Source: Rotaria socialis
Lineage: Eukaryota > Rotifera > Eurotatoria > Philodinida > Philodinidae
Direction of reading: 5' to 3'
NCBI GenBank assembly: GCA_905331475.1
Contig: CAJNYU010000751.1
Coordinates: 45,426 to 109,425 of the forward strand
Length of the DNA stretch: 64,000 nt
The position numbers and the translations under genes are program-made. Positions 37,501 through 49,355 of the stretch are shown one piece after another. Position 1 is the stretch's first letter. Every line of letters starts with the position of its first letter. The notes under the pieces are model-generated. The model did not search any database. It was not told the DNA's origin and saw only the letters and a list, made by a program, of their open reading frames with translations.

Positions 37501-38070
37501 TCTTCACTATACATAATGATCAATACAGCCTCTTGTGAAAAAATAAACCAATTTTGTTAAGACCTATCTCAAATTCTGATACTTCTCAATAAATTTCCTT
37601 CAAGGTGCAGTGCTCATCTGTGAAATCACTTACCAAGTTGAAAATAAAGTGCAATTATTAACTACTACAGTAGCAATTTCAGCAAGTGTATTAACATCTA
37701 ACAAACTAATCACTCCATCGCCTAACAATAAGGCGACTTTTAATATTGGTATTGTTTCAAGTTGTGTGACACTCTTTTTTGCTAATTTAATTACTTTAAG
37801 CAGTTGTATAGATACTGTTAATGATGCTGTTTGTGATGGAATTTTGTATGATACTAATAGCATGCCTTGCTTTTCTTGATTGTTTCTTCCACATATTAAT
37901 ACAATGTCACCGTTTGATGCAAATAATTCAGCCATTAATTTAAAATCACGTATTACGGTACGCAATCGAAATGCTTCAAAATCATCTTGAAGATCATTAG
38001 CTGAAGTGCTTGGCAATAGCGGAACAGCTGCCAGTGTTGATACACGCGTAGTTTTCGCCGGAGACGACAT
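34501..38070 (-). CDS. VPS39: VPS39/Vam6, HOPS tethering subunit
   Basis: Five exons (38070-37634, 37464-36633, 36521-36114, 36059-35369, 35300-34501) sum to 1055 aa. VPS39 is the Rab7-binding end of the HOPS complex, which tethers late endosomes and lysosomes for fusion. The N-terminal CNH/beta-propeller region is visible as DTPRALALSREKICIGYRRS, PLYENGITWKDIPSAIV and YAATTTDVYVLEP. The alpha-solenoid follows: TMYAFQLFHKQQFEQAFAEF, TALLKAYLMDNNMTLSNALL, ELVAFYEKQNRHKEALELIM and LNYLSKLDNDNLKLIFEYME. The C-terminal Vps39 domain ends with CARTECTQPFTGTQAVVRFP and IVHLHC. It is somewhat longer than the human protein (about 875-886 aa), mainly through inserts in the propeller and solenoid linkers. 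TGFBRAP1 is the close alternative, but the solenoid motifs fit VPS39. Confidence 0.9.
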
Positions 38071-38167
38071 CTAGAATAATCGAAAAATCGTTTTCTTTTG
38101 TTTTTTATATTTAATTTATAATAAAAAAAAATGATTCTTTATTAAAATTTAAAAAAGCACATTCTTT

Positions 38168-39106
38168 TCATTGCATGGAATAATTCAGGACGGCTTGATG
38201 AATAATATCAAGAAAATGATCATTATTCTGGACAAGATCAAGAAGAACATCACGGAATTGCGAACGATTTAATGGCATTAAATGATTCGGAGTATCAGCA
38301 GATGATTTTAATTGAAATGAAGACGGTGGAAGAAGATTTATAGGATTCTTTTCTTCTGAATCATTCTGATGTTGGATGTTTAACAAACGCTTAAGTGATG
38401 ATGTCTGATCTTGACTACTACTGTTACTATTTACTATTGGAGTTAAGGTTTGTCTCGAAGATCTAACCTGAGAAAAACAAACTATTTACATGTAAATAAC
38501 AGATACTGATAGTGTTACTTCAGTCGATGTTTGTTGCGAAGAAATATTAGTCAACGCATGTTGCCTTTTTGCTTCTGCAGAAGAAATGCCATTGGTGGCG
38601 ACAACCTGAGATCGTTGCTGTTCAATGTTTCGCATAGATTCAATAGCTTGCGAAATAAATGTATTCAATCGTTGACATTCGTTTTCATTCACAAAATGCA
38701 AACAATATACTTCACATTTATTATTTATCACAACTTCATAAAATAAACTTTGTTTATCAGCATACTGTGACATTTTCAAATTTATCTGTTGTATAAACTG
38801 CTGTTTTCCATTAATAATAGCAAATGCATACGATGAATATGCTTGATTATCTATGACAAATTTTTTTTCATAAATAAATAAATTTCCTTCCATAGATAAA
38901 TGATTTTCCCAGCGGCATTCATTAGCATTGTAATAAGAGATTTTAACATGATTTATAAAATCATATAAACGTATGGCATTCGGATCGTGCTGAAGAAGAA
39001 TTTTACTAAGTTCAAGACGGATTTGTGAAGACAATGAAATAGAATTGGAATTTGTTTTGATTGATGAAGCATTCGGGTTTAGTATTGGTGAACACCGGAA
39101 AGACAT
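38168..39106 (-). CDS. DCP1: mRNA-decapping enzyme subunit DCP1
   Basis: Two exons (39106-38519 and 38467-38168) encode about 295 aa. DCP1 activates the DCP2 decapping enzyme in P-bodies. The EVH1-type domain is seen at residues about 25-160: IRLYDFINHVKISYYNANEC, RWENHLSMEGNLFIYEKKF, YAFAIINGKQQFIQQINLKM and VYCLHFVNENECQRLNTFIS. The C-terminus carries the DCP1 trimerisation motif LNRSQFRDVLLDLVQNNDHF-LDIIHQA, which keeps the 'LtpxQFrdxLlxLiqnddxFlxxIHxay' pattern. The linker between them is short and Ser/Gln-rich, so the protein is much shorter than vertebrate DCP1A. It starts about 100 nt from the start codon side of VPS39's upstream flank, on the same strand. Confidence 0.9.
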
Positions 39107-39591
39107 GACGTTTTTGACAGATAATTAATGATTGTTTATTATCTAATATGAATAAATAAAATGAAATAATATATTCAAAAAAATATTTATGGAGAACAAT
39201 AAAAGATAGAATTCATTAAAAAAACACCCTCTTTGTTTCGTTTATTACGTGCATTTTTTTATTGAACTGAGAAAAGACCAACCAACGAATGTTGTTTTCG
39301 CATAGATGTCGCCAATAAATGAATTTGCATATATATATTCTACGTAGATTATTTCGTTTATCAAGAATGTGGAAAACAAGAGTCTGCACGTTTTGTTCCG
39401 ATTCTGTTGAAAGAAATATTTCATATGAATTATTTATTGATCAACAAAATCATACATGTCACGAGAGAAACAAAGAAAAAGAAAACTTCTAAAAATAGGA
39501 TATTCTTTTTGAATGTCAACAGTGATAGGAATACTAGCAGGGAACTACTCATTTTATTATTATTTTCTTCTTCGAAAAACTAGATAAGGTT
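39107..39591. other. Intergenic, DCP1 upstream / ANKEF1 3' flank
   Basis: About 485 nt of AT-rich sequence between two minus-strand genes. Nothing beyond probable promoter and 3' UTR is visible. Confidence 0.4.
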
Positions 39592-42584
39592 TTAGGATTC
39601 TGTTGAACGTCGACCAAGTGTCTCTAAACGTTCTAATTTAGCTTGAGCATTGACTAATAATGGTTGTTTGTAATCAGGAAAATCAATGTTCATTGTAAAT
39701 TGATTCCTTAAGTTGATCTTCTTATCGAGTAGTTCTTGAGTAGTTGGTTGATCCGTCCATTTCATCAATGGATGATATGTAATGGATTCATAGGTATCAC
39801 TCGATGAGCTTAATTTTTCTTCAGCAACAAGCAATGAACCCCGTCGTGGTAATGGTACTTCGAGCTTGATTGGCTTAATAACAGGAGTTAGCTAAAGATG
39901 AATATAAAAATAAATAGTACAATTTCAGTCAAATAGCCGACGTACTGTTTCAATATTCTTGTTTTTCTTTCTGTTTCTACTAGACGCTGAACGAGGTTTC
40001 GGTTTTTTATTATCTTTTTTACTTCCTTTTTGTTCATAGATCGTTCGAATAGTATTAAAAACTTGTGGTGAAGCAAAATCAGCAGCCAAATCGAGTAAAT
40101 TATGTTCTATGTAAAAATAGATCGTCATTTATTTAAGTTCGTATGAGATTAATATACGTACGTGTGATGTTTTCCTGGCGAACATTCGCCTTCTTCTGAA
40201 TAAAATAATTTACTATATCAAGTGACGAATTTTCAATAGCACGACTCAGTGGCGTTGCTAGTGTTAATGACTCATGATTGATCTTGGCACCGGCATCGAC
40301 AAGAGCACGAACAACCCCTAATTGACCTGAATTAGCAGCATGATGAAGTGGTGTCCATTTAAAATGATCTTCAAGATGTACATTTGCACTAGACATGTGT
40401 ATAGAAATATTTCTATGATTTATATACTAGTTTTGGTAAAAACATTCTGTATGTAACTGTGCTCAAGAACATTATTTCTCACCCGCATTGAAGAAGAAAT
40501 TTCGTTGTTTCTAAATCACCATTAGCAGCTGCAATCATCAATGGCGTTTTGTAAAACTTGTCTCGAATATCTACAGGTACGCCTAAAATTAAAACAATAA
40601 TTATTAACATTTAGAAATTTTTGTACGACCTGATTTGAAAGCATCGATTAGTGTATGTAGATCACCTCGATACACTATTTAAGATGAAAAAAAAAAAAAC
40701 TATAATCAATATGAAAGATAAACGATTGCCTACCGGCATTGTTAATATGTATAAATTGAGGATCCGGCTTGTCTAAATAATATGCTGAATCATCATTGAT
40801 AGCATGTTTTGGAGTTTGATCACGAGTGAATCGAGTTTGGTCAGTAGTAAACTGATGTTTTTTTATGTATACTAAAGGTGGATTACCATGGACTGTTCGA
40901 GGTCCTTCATTACGTATTGCTATTGGTATGGCTGGTTGTTTTTTCGTTGTCCTTGTTTTTTTCTTTTTATTTGTTTTTTGAATAAATGCTGACAAAAGAA
41001 ATGCTTTGTCAATAAATAATTTTCCAGATAGAAACATTTGATAATCAATTTCGTTTGGATTGGTTTCGTGTCGAACAATAAGATCATGCAAATCATCAGA
41101 TGTTATTTGACTGAAACCTTCTTCATGAATAATTTGTCTTAAATCATTCGATGTTATTCGATGAGTACTACTGTTTTCTACTTGATGAAATCGACGTAAA
41201 AGTCGATCGTATTTTTCTTGTAGCCAATCATATAAATGAATTTTGTAATCACGATCTGGATTGGATTTAGGCGAGATGACTTTTCGACTATAGTGTTTCA
41301 TTTCAGCTAAACGAATATTTTTTATAGCATTTTTATTTTTAAATGTTTTTGCAATTTTAATCGGTAATTGATTATCAGCATTTTTAGTTTTCATTGTACC
41401 GCCACGTTGAATCATAAATTTAATTGATTTACCTTGATTGAGTCTAGCAGCTAGATGAACCGGTGTATTTAATGATTGATCAGTAAGATCAAAACGAGCG
41501 TTGTAAGCCGAAAGAATTGGTAGAAGCTTAAAATTTTCATTAAAAAATACGAATCACACTCCCCATGAAGATCATCTACCTCGAATACTTTGGACAATAT
41601 AGCAACATGAACGGGTGTCTGTTGTTGAGCATCTCGTGCGTTTACATTCGCATTTCGTTGTAAAAGTGCACGTACTAATCTGACTGAGCCAGAAGCACAA
41701 GCAGCATGTAATGCAGTTTTGCCTGTTTCCTAAGAATACTGAAATCATCTCATGGTAGTTCATATGAATTTTTTTTATTACTTTATCAATGGCATTTACA
41801 TCAACAACTCGGTCAAGTAACATCAAACACATTTTTTCTGTAGTTGCTCCCTTTTCACAGGCAGCTACCAGTAAAGGTTTTCCCATCGTCGTCGTTCGAT
41901 TCACATCAAGTGTTCGTTTCGACATCATAAGAAAAAAACATTCTTGTTGCCGAAGTGTACCATCAGATAGGCAAGCAAAGAGAATATCTATATGAAAGAC
42001 ACAATTTTGAGTTATTTCATGAAGAATCCTGAATATCAATACCATTTCCATTGAGATCCCGCATATCGGTTTTAGCATGTGCATTGAGTAATGTTTGTAC
42101 AGCTTCGACAAAGCCACGTCCAGCAGCGCGTATTAAAGGCGTTTGACCCTTTTAAAAACAAAGCGAGCTTTCACATAATTCCTATTAGAAATACTATTAT
42201 CAACAACAAAAATAGAAGACAACCGAATATTCGTCAATAATGAAAGTGTCAACTTTTTGCGCGCACCGTTCACACCTTGAAATCAGTTACATCTGGATGT
42301 GCACCAAGATCAAGAAGAAACTGCATCATAATCTCATCATTTTTCTTCACAGCAACTAACAACGGTGTTTCACCTATGATGAACATTAAAACACACGCAC
42401 ACACACACTTTTAAGAAAATCCTCAACATTTTATTCGATTACCATCCATCGGATTATTGTAATTAACAATGTCATCGATGCCTTTCTCGCAAATTCGTCG
42501 TATTTCATCATAATTTGACGTTCGTACAGCATACAAGAGTTTTTTAATTTGTGCTAACTCAACAGAAGTATGTGCAATGACCAT
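39592..42584 (-). CDS. ANKEF1: Ankyrin-repeat and EF-hand protein ANKEF1, full-length copy
   Basis: Eleven exons (42584-42443, 42373-42276, 42148-42043, 41987-41782, 41729-41580, 41526-40734, 40674-40630, 40582-40483, 40388-40162, 40106-39946, 39891-39592) sum to 775 aa, essentially the length of human ANKEF1. Order: N-terminal ankyrin block (LLYAVRTSNYDEIRRICEKG, LLVAVKKNDEIMMQFLLDLG, ETGKTALHAACASGSVRLVR), a degenerate EF-hand pair (ITSNDLRQIIHEEGFSQITS), a linker with RFTRDQTPKHAINDDSAYYL, a second ankyrin block (FYKTPLMIAAANGDLETTKF, KWTPLHHAANSGQLGVVRAL), a basic segment, and a conserved C-terminal tail (KINLRNQFTMNIDFPDYKQP). Function is poorly known; it is conserved in ciliated animals, and a ciliary or flagellar role is an inference. 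A second, shorter copy lies directly upstream on the same strand. Confidence 0.92.
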
Positions 42585-43132
42585 GACAAGGTTTAATAAG
42601 AAGTAAACGCGCCTAAAAGAATCTACATGAAAAATGATTATAGAGCAAACAATAAAAATTCATATATTTCTCTATTTATTGAGTAAAAGCCCCTTGTCTT
42701 TGTGATGTCTGCATTTTTATTAATAAAATATTTACAAACAGAAAAACATGAGTTTCCTATGCTATCTATACATAGTGCGATAGCTATTATTATTGATAAA
42801 TTGAAGATTTTAATCCGAATTTCAATATCAGCATGTGTAACATAAGCATTTCGGGATTCATTGAGAATCGAATTTAATACAGAACAGCTCGAAATAGAGA
42901 ATATATAGTTCTCTTTGTGATAAATTTTGTATCGCTGGCATTGACTTTAGCATGAAAATGTCTATGCTAAATTATTAGAGAATAAGCGAGAAAAAAAAAA
43001 TAATAATAACAGATAGAAGTGTTTTTTCGTTTATGTTGTGAATTGTCATTGCTTTACTCAGATTTTCATCTTGAATAACAAATCAAACATATCAGTGCGT
43101 CGTAACAAAATATTCAGTTCATTCGTAGGGCA
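42585..43132. other. Spacer between tandem ANKEF1 copies
   Basis: About 550 nt, AT-rich. It contains no remnant of the missing second half of the upstream copy that I can recognise, and no other gene. Confidence 0.4.
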
Positions 43133-44852
43133 TCACGTTGTTGGTTTTTTCTTCTTACGAATAAACGAAGTAATTAAATAGGATTTTGTTAAATATTTTG
43201 CTCCCGTTAAAAATGCTCTATAATCTAATTCTTCTCGACTTATATCATGTTTTTCAAGAAGATCTTTAAAATTGTACGGTTGAAGAAATGAAAGATGGCT
43301 TTCACTTTCAAGAATCATTTTAAAATTTTGCTTTTGCATAAAACCCATTTTGGGACTTCTCGTGTCTAATTCTTGAAATAATTTTTCTATACGACTTTGA
43401 TGTTCATAAATATAATCATAAAGCATTAATCTCCAATCACGATAATCGTCTAAATATGAATGTAAATCGACAAAAACAAGGTCAACATGTAGAGTTACCT
43501 GTAGGCAAGTTCGAAGTCATTTCATGATAACCTTGTTCAGCTTTTCGGATATTTTTAAGTGCATCTCTATTTCTATATCGAACAGCAATTTGCCGTGGAA
43601 GACGCCCATCGTTATTCTTCACCTTCGGATTACAACCTGCGAATACGAAAATTAATGCAAGCAAGAAAAATTCGGCTTATCATAAAACCTCGTTGACCAA
43701 GAAATCGAAGCGCAGAGCCAGCATCAGCCATAGCAGCATAATGTATTGGGTTATTACCAAGATAATCATAGACATCAAATCTTGTGCCTACACTAGACAG
43801 AACTATAATTACCTAAGAAAACAAAAGCCAATGAATGTTAAAAAGAATTATTGAGAGACATCGAATGACCTTTAAATTTCCACCTTTAGCAGCTTCGTGT
43901 GCAGGTGTTGATTTCTTTTGATCCAATGCGTCAGGATCTGCTTTTGCACGTAAAAGTTCTCGTACAATTTTAACACTTCCAGAATAACAAGCATTATGTA
44001 ATGCTGTGCGTTGCGTTTTCTATTGCAAATAAAAGAAAGTATTTCACTAAAACGTGAGCGTTGATTTGCTTTACTCCATCGGCGAGCCGCACGTCAGCTC
44101 CTCTTCGAATAAGCTCCATACAGAAATCTTCGTTTTCGTCGGATTCTTCACATACATGTACCAAAGTGGGTACACCATTTTTGTCTTGATTATTCACATT
44201 AGCACCCATGTCGAGTAACAATTTAAAGAATTCTTTATGACCTTTTTTTGTTTCCGTACAAGCATAGTAAATTGCATCTGAAAAGAAAGAATATACGGCT
44301 GGATTTCCAACTGCGAATATTACTTTTCTTCACTTTTGTCATAGAAGAGATGTATCTCTAATTTTCGTTTGAACTTATCTAATGTGAATTGAATCACTGA
44401 AATTCTAGACTATTTTTCGGTATGAAGCAGATGGTTCATGTTTTTTTACCTCTTCCTTCAAAATCTTGAATTGTCGGATTAGCGTCTGCTTCACGCAGTA
44501 ATTCTAAAGCAGTGACTTGACCGGATTCAGCGGCATGCATAAGTGGTGTACGGCCAGAAAAATCAATAGCATCGGGATTTGCATTAAGTTCTAGTAGACA
44601 TTGTACCATTTCTGTATTGCTTTGTGTGACAGCCGCTCTAAACAAAGAACTATGAAAACTACAAAAAACAAAAACGTTCATTCTATCACTTTACATCAAC
44701 GGGGTCATTCCAGTTCGTGGATCATTATAATTTACGAGGTTTTTAACGCCTTTGCCACATAATTTTTGTACTAGTAAAATATTTTCTGTCCGCACAGCAT
44801 AGATCAATTTTTGTATTTGTAATTGTTCAACAAGATCTTCTGCGGTTGGCAT
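43133..44852 (-). CDS. ANKEF1 paralog, C-terminally truncated
   Basis: Seven exons (44852-44695, 44649-44450, 44277-44075, 44019-43870, 43812-43689, 43636-43499, 43449-43133) sum to 429 aa. It lines up with the first half of the neighbouring full-length gene: LIYAVRTENILLVQKLCGKG, LLELNANPDAIDFSGRTPLM, LLLDMGANVNNQDKNGVPTL, TALHNACYSGSVKIVRELLR, then the degenerate EF-hand region (LEKHDISREELDYRAFLTGA). It stops at ITSFIRKKKKPTT, where the longer protein has AFIQKTNKKKKTRTTKKQP and goes on for a second ankyrin block. The stop falls right after the shared Lys-rich tract, so the truncation is clean. The first intron is only 45 nt. Frame and splice sites are intact, so it looks expressed rather than dead. 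Exon borders partly differ from the other copy, suggesting an old duplication. Confidence 0.85.
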
Positions 44853-45847
44853 TCTGATAAATTTAACAAGCAGTACAATATTCACTCCAAAATATTGGTA
44901 TAACGGTTCATGAACGTCGAACTAGCTTTTGGTTTTTGTTGTTTCTTTGTGTAGGCTAATTCTGCAATATCGTCATTTTTCTTTTCAAAATACTCGCTGG
45001 TAGATTGTTGCCATTTGCGTATTTGTTGTCATGAATAAATTTGTAAACGTGCCTAATCTTCTTCGAGCCGCTAAACGATTAATACATTGTCGCTAACAAT
45101 CAGTCAGGGAAATATAAGCAAAAGACTTCCGGGACAATCTACGGTGGCATGCGGAACAATCTCTAAATCAATACAGAATTCTAGATAGATTGAGTAATAC
45201 ACTTGTAATGCAACTCGTCTATACAATCTGATATTTGAAGAATATGAAATAAATCAGTGAGATGTATTTTTCATGAACATAAATTATGCAGATAAAAATA
45301 TTTAATTAATTAAACGACATCTTGCATTTTTATTTAAGCTCCTTTGATTTTTTCGCTGTTTTGAAGTTTTGTTTGGACTGAAGAACTTTTTTGCATAAAA
45401 TAAATAGACAAATATGATTTTCACTATGTAACACTATTCTTCTTTGATGAACGAGATGGCGCTCATGATTAAGGATTCAGCAACAACGATTGATTGGCAT
45501 TTTCCCAAGCGTCTGATATCGCTAGATGACGTACTAGAATATCATAGAATTACTTTTCCTGAAGATGATTTCTTCTTGGCGATAAAGGATGCGTTGAATG
45601 GATGAGATATGGCAGCGGGAGGACGACCTTCTCGAAGAATCTTTTTTCTTTTGGGGTAGATGATTTTCAAGGAATCTCTGCAGTAGAGAGGAAAGTATTA
45701 TTAAACCAATATCTTGTTTAACAAAAGAAACTAAAGATTTTTTTCCCGTAACTTTCGTTAACAATTTTGTTAATTTATCTCAACATTGTTCATACATGTT
45801 AATTATAGATTTATTCAGTCTTAGGATTATCCTCATTATTTGCATTC
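44853..45847. other. Divergent upstream region, ANKEF1 paralog / STIP1
   Basis: About 1 kb between divergent start codons. Two TTCnnGAA heat-shock-element cores lie on the STIP1 side (45556-45563 and 45629-45636). No exon was recognised; the frame at 45534-45764 (-) is compositionally odd. Confidence 0.4.
45629..45641. promoter_or_regulatory. Heat-shock-element-like site upstream of STIP1
   Basis: TTCtcGAAgaATC has two perfect and one imperfect HSF pentamer in the alternating arrangement, about 210 nt before the STIP1 start codon. A second core, TTCctGAA, lies at 45556-45563. STIP1 is a known heat-shock gene in animals; binding here is inferred only. Confidence 0.35.
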
Positions 45848-47955
45848 ATGACATCTCAGGTAACACTTTAGCCTTTCTAAATCTATCTTATTTCTACATT
45901 TTCAGACTAAAGAATTAATATCAAAAGGAAATACCGCTTATTCAAGTGGTGAAATTGACGAAGCTATCGATTTATATACTCGAGCTTTAGCAATCGATGA
46001 AAACAATCATATACTCTATAGTAACCGTTCGGCTGCTTATGCTAAATTAGAAAACTATGAAAACGCGATAAAAGACGCTGAACAATGTATTAAAATAAAA
46101 CCGGATTTCATTAAAGTAAAACCAGAAGATTATTTAAAATAACATAAAGTCTTCTTTTTAAGGGATATACACGAAAAGCGAGTGTATTAGCATTTCTAAA
46201 ACGATATGATGACGCAATCAAAGTTTACGAAGCAGGTCTTGCAATCGATCCTAACAATCAACAAATACTAACGGAACTCGAAGCAACACGTAAATCTGCA
46301 GCTGAGGCTCCACCTAATGGGTTCAGTTTCTTTGCTGATCCATTATTTATCAATCAGCTTATGTCAAATCCAAAAGCGAAAGAACTTTTAAAAGATCCTG
46401 AAACAGCTAAACTTGTCAAAATGATGCAAGAAAATCCAGAAAATACGTCGTATGTTATTTTGTATAAAATAATATTTATTTTTTCGTTTGCTTAGACTTT
46501 TGACGAATGTAAAATTAATAAAATTAATTGGAACTGTACTTGGAATTAACGGTAGCAGTACTGAAAATGAAGTTCAGATCAAAAAGAAAACTCATAAAAA
46601 GAAAGAAACAAATCCTTTGAAATCTTCAAACAATGCAAATAAAACACCAGCACAAAATCAAGTAATAGATGTGTTTTCAAATTTCTTTTTTTCAATTCCA
46701 CTCGTATAATCTTAGGCTGAAGAAGAAAAGGAGAAGGGTAATGAAGCATACAAGAAGAAAGATTTCGAAACAGCATTGAATCATTATAATAAAGCAACAG
46801 AATTTGATCCAAACAATATGACCTTTTACACCAATAGAGCTGGTTAGAATTGAAGTTTTATTTGTATTCTTATTTTTTTTTCTGTAAATTAATTTTAGCT
46901 GTTTATTTCGAACAAAAACGATGGGATGATTGTATACATGAATGCGAAAAAGCTATTGATATAGGACGTGAGAATCAAGCTGACTACAAATTGATTGCTA
47001 AGTAAGAATAAAATAAAACATTTTTTTTTCTCCTATGCTATTTATTTGAATAGAGCTTATGCTCGTATGGGAAATGTGAAAGTACAAGAAAATAACTATC
47101 ACGATTCTATTAAATATTATAATCGTTCACTTTCGGAATTTCGAAATCCTGATATATTAAAGAAAAAACAAGAGATTGAAAAAATTCTTAAAGAGCAAGA
47201 ACGCGTAGCGTACATCAATCCGGAATTAGCTGCCCAAGAAAAAACAAAAGGAAACGAATTTTTTCAAAAAGCTGATTATCCCAATGCACTGAAACATTAT
47301 ACGTAATATTATTGAAAATAGATTTTTTTTCCAAATAATTCTTTTTTTTTGTTTTGCTTATAGTGAAGCTATTAAACGAAATCCATCGGATGCAAAAGTT
47401 TATTCAAATCGAGCAGCTTGTTTTATGAAATTAATGGAATTTCAATTAGCTTTAAAAGATTGCGACGAAGGACTAGCACTTGATCCAACGCTTCGTAAGT
47501 TTGAGAGGGAAAAACGTCAATTCATATAAACGATTTGATTTTATAGTTAAATGTCACCTTCGTAAGGGACACGCTTTAATGGCAACGAAAGATTTTTCTC
47601 AGGCTATGTCAGCATTTGGTAAAGCTCTTGAAATTGATCCTAATTGTCCAGTAAATAATCAAGACATTTTTTTAAATGAACACAAAAACAAATGGTTTTA
47701 TTGTTTTAGGATGCTATTGACGGTTTTCAACAATGTTCAATTAGACCCAGTAATAATGATCCTGAAGAAGTTTTTAAACGTGCAACAACAGATCCTGAAA
47801 TTCAAGCAATTCTCAATGATCCTAGCATGGGTTTAATTCTTCAACAAATGGAAAACGAACCACAAGCACTACATCATCATTTACGAAATCCAGCTATCGC
47901 ACATAAAATTCATAAATTAATTGATTGCGGTATTATTGATATTCGCCATGGCTAA
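45848..47955 (+). CDS. STIP1: STIP1/HOP, Hsp70-Hsp90 organising co-chaperone
   Basis: Ten exons (45848-45859, 45906-46115, 46163-46449, 46496-46661, 46716-46842, 46899-47001, 47054-47302, 47364-47494, 47547-47650, 47710-47955) sum to 544 aa, matching the usual 543. The protein passes clients from Hsp70 to Hsp90. Domains in order: TPR1 ([40 protein letters not shown]), DP1/STI1 ([20 protein letters not shown]), a Lys-rich linker, TPR2A ([40 protein letters not shown]), TPR2B ([40 protein letters not shown]) and DP2 ([40 protein letters not shown]). Carboxylate-clamp Asn and Lys/Arg positions look kept. The 12-nt first exon was chosen because ATGACATCTCAG|GTAACA is in phase with the TPR1 exon and gives the usual short N-terminus. 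Confidence 0.95.
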
Positions 47956-48540
47956 TTGCATGAGTTCTAAAGCATAGAATTTTAAGCGCGTGTGTAGCAC
48001 AAGAAATAATCATCAAGTTTAAGTTATGTTTTTTTAATATTTCTAAAATTTGTTTTTTTTGTAGCGTTCATATTTTATCAGCGAGTGCTAATTTTCAGGA
48101 ACTTTTTAGAAACACCGATCAAAATAAAATTGATTACAGTGATATAAAAAAAAAAAAGACTATCCTCATCTTATGAGCACATCAAAACAAAAGTATTTCA
48201 GAAGTTTTGAAGTCCGAATCGATGAAACTTTGCAGTCGATACTACATTTTCTCTTGACTAAACATCACTTAATCGTTGTCATGCTGAGTGCTTTTTTGTG
48301 TATTTTTCAATATTTTATTTTAATCATAAAATATATGTTGATACACATTACAATATTAATTCACGCGAATAAAATAAGATATAAAGCACACCCGTAGATA
48401 TAATTTTAACTTGAATAAAATAAAATAGATCTATTGATAACGAAAGACAATAGAAAGAAAAGGCATACAACGAAAGTGAGTGCTTTTAGATTTTCTCTTG
48501 TAATATTATGAAAAATATTGCCTTCAGATGATTTACGACT
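47956..48540. other. Shared 3' flank of STIP1 and H2A
   Basis: Convergent 3' flanks, AT-rich, with AATAAA-type hexamers near 48121-48126 and 48414-48423. No histone 3' stem-loop was found downstream of the H2A stop on the minus strand. Confidence 0.4.
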
Positions 48541-49355
48541 TCAGGCTGAACCAGCTGTATTTCCAGCAGTGGTGGATGTTGTTTTCTTTAAATTTATTGC
48601 CGAGGATGAGCTTGCTTTTGTTAGAGCTGAAGGCACTTTAGCCACTGCTGCAGTGCTCGAACGCGACGTCTGTGATTAAAAGTAGCATTAGATTTATAAA
48701 TACTCTGATCTCTCTAAAAACTTGCATTTTGTGTTGGTTGACTTTGATCAGTACTGTTTGATTTACTGTTGAATAAGAATGCATTTATATGTGGCAATAC
48801 ACCACCTAATTAAATAAAGAAAATTTGATTTCTATTGTCGATATGTTTACGTTACCTTGCGGAATAGTGACACCATGAAGGAGCTAGTAGAAACAACATA
48901 TTCCGTATTGATATTTTAATGAAAACAAAGAAATTTCTACTTTTTTAAGTTCTTCATCGATACTAACAGCCAAAAAGATATGTCTTGCATTGATACGTTG
49001 TTTTTTATGATCTTTAGCTGCATTACCCGACAGTTCAAGAACTTCAGCTGTTAAATATTCGATCTAATATTATAGAAATATATTTGAATCAAACCGTAGG
49101 AATTTTCCTGTAAGATTTTACATACTACAGCAGCTGTATAAACCGCAGCAGCCATGGTTACACGGCTTTTTGGTGTTGATTTTTTAATATAACGATGAAA
49201 ACGTGGTACGGAAAATAGTACACCTTTCAAAGTATAAATAATTTATGGCACACGTGTATTTATTTGTAGTTTAATCTACCTGCACGAGCCGATTTCGATT
49301 TTCTTTCACCACCCTTACGAGTAGCTCGTACTGTAGTCGCTGCTGTTGAAGTCAT
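48541..49355 (-). CDS. Histone H2A variant with C-terminal tail (bdelloid-type)
   Basis: Six exons (49355-49280, 49223-49126, 49063-48941, 48883-48856, 48805-48726, 48669-48541) sum to 177 aa. The histone fold is plain: [80 protein letters not shown] and [10 protein letters not shown]. It diverges from canonical H2A at many usually fixed sites (for example [12 protein letters not shown] for FPVGRVHRLLRK, and a loop TPKSRVTMA for YAERVGAGA). About 55 further residues form a Ser/Thr/Ala/Lys-rich tail ([20 protein letters not shown]). Five introns and no histone stem-loop imply replication-independent, polyadenylated mRNA. Bdelloid rotifers are reported to lack canonical H2A and to use tailed H2A variants; this gene fits that description. 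The fifth intron starts with GC (AAT|GCAAGT), needed to keep phase. macroH2A is excluded by the missing macro domain. Confidence 0.88.

Noticed and set aside
41397-41433. Apparent GT donor (CAAG|GTAAAT) inside the ANKEF1 middle exon
   Set aside because: The frame runs on without interruption and the read-through residues fit the ankyrin alignment; no acceptor follows at intron distance.
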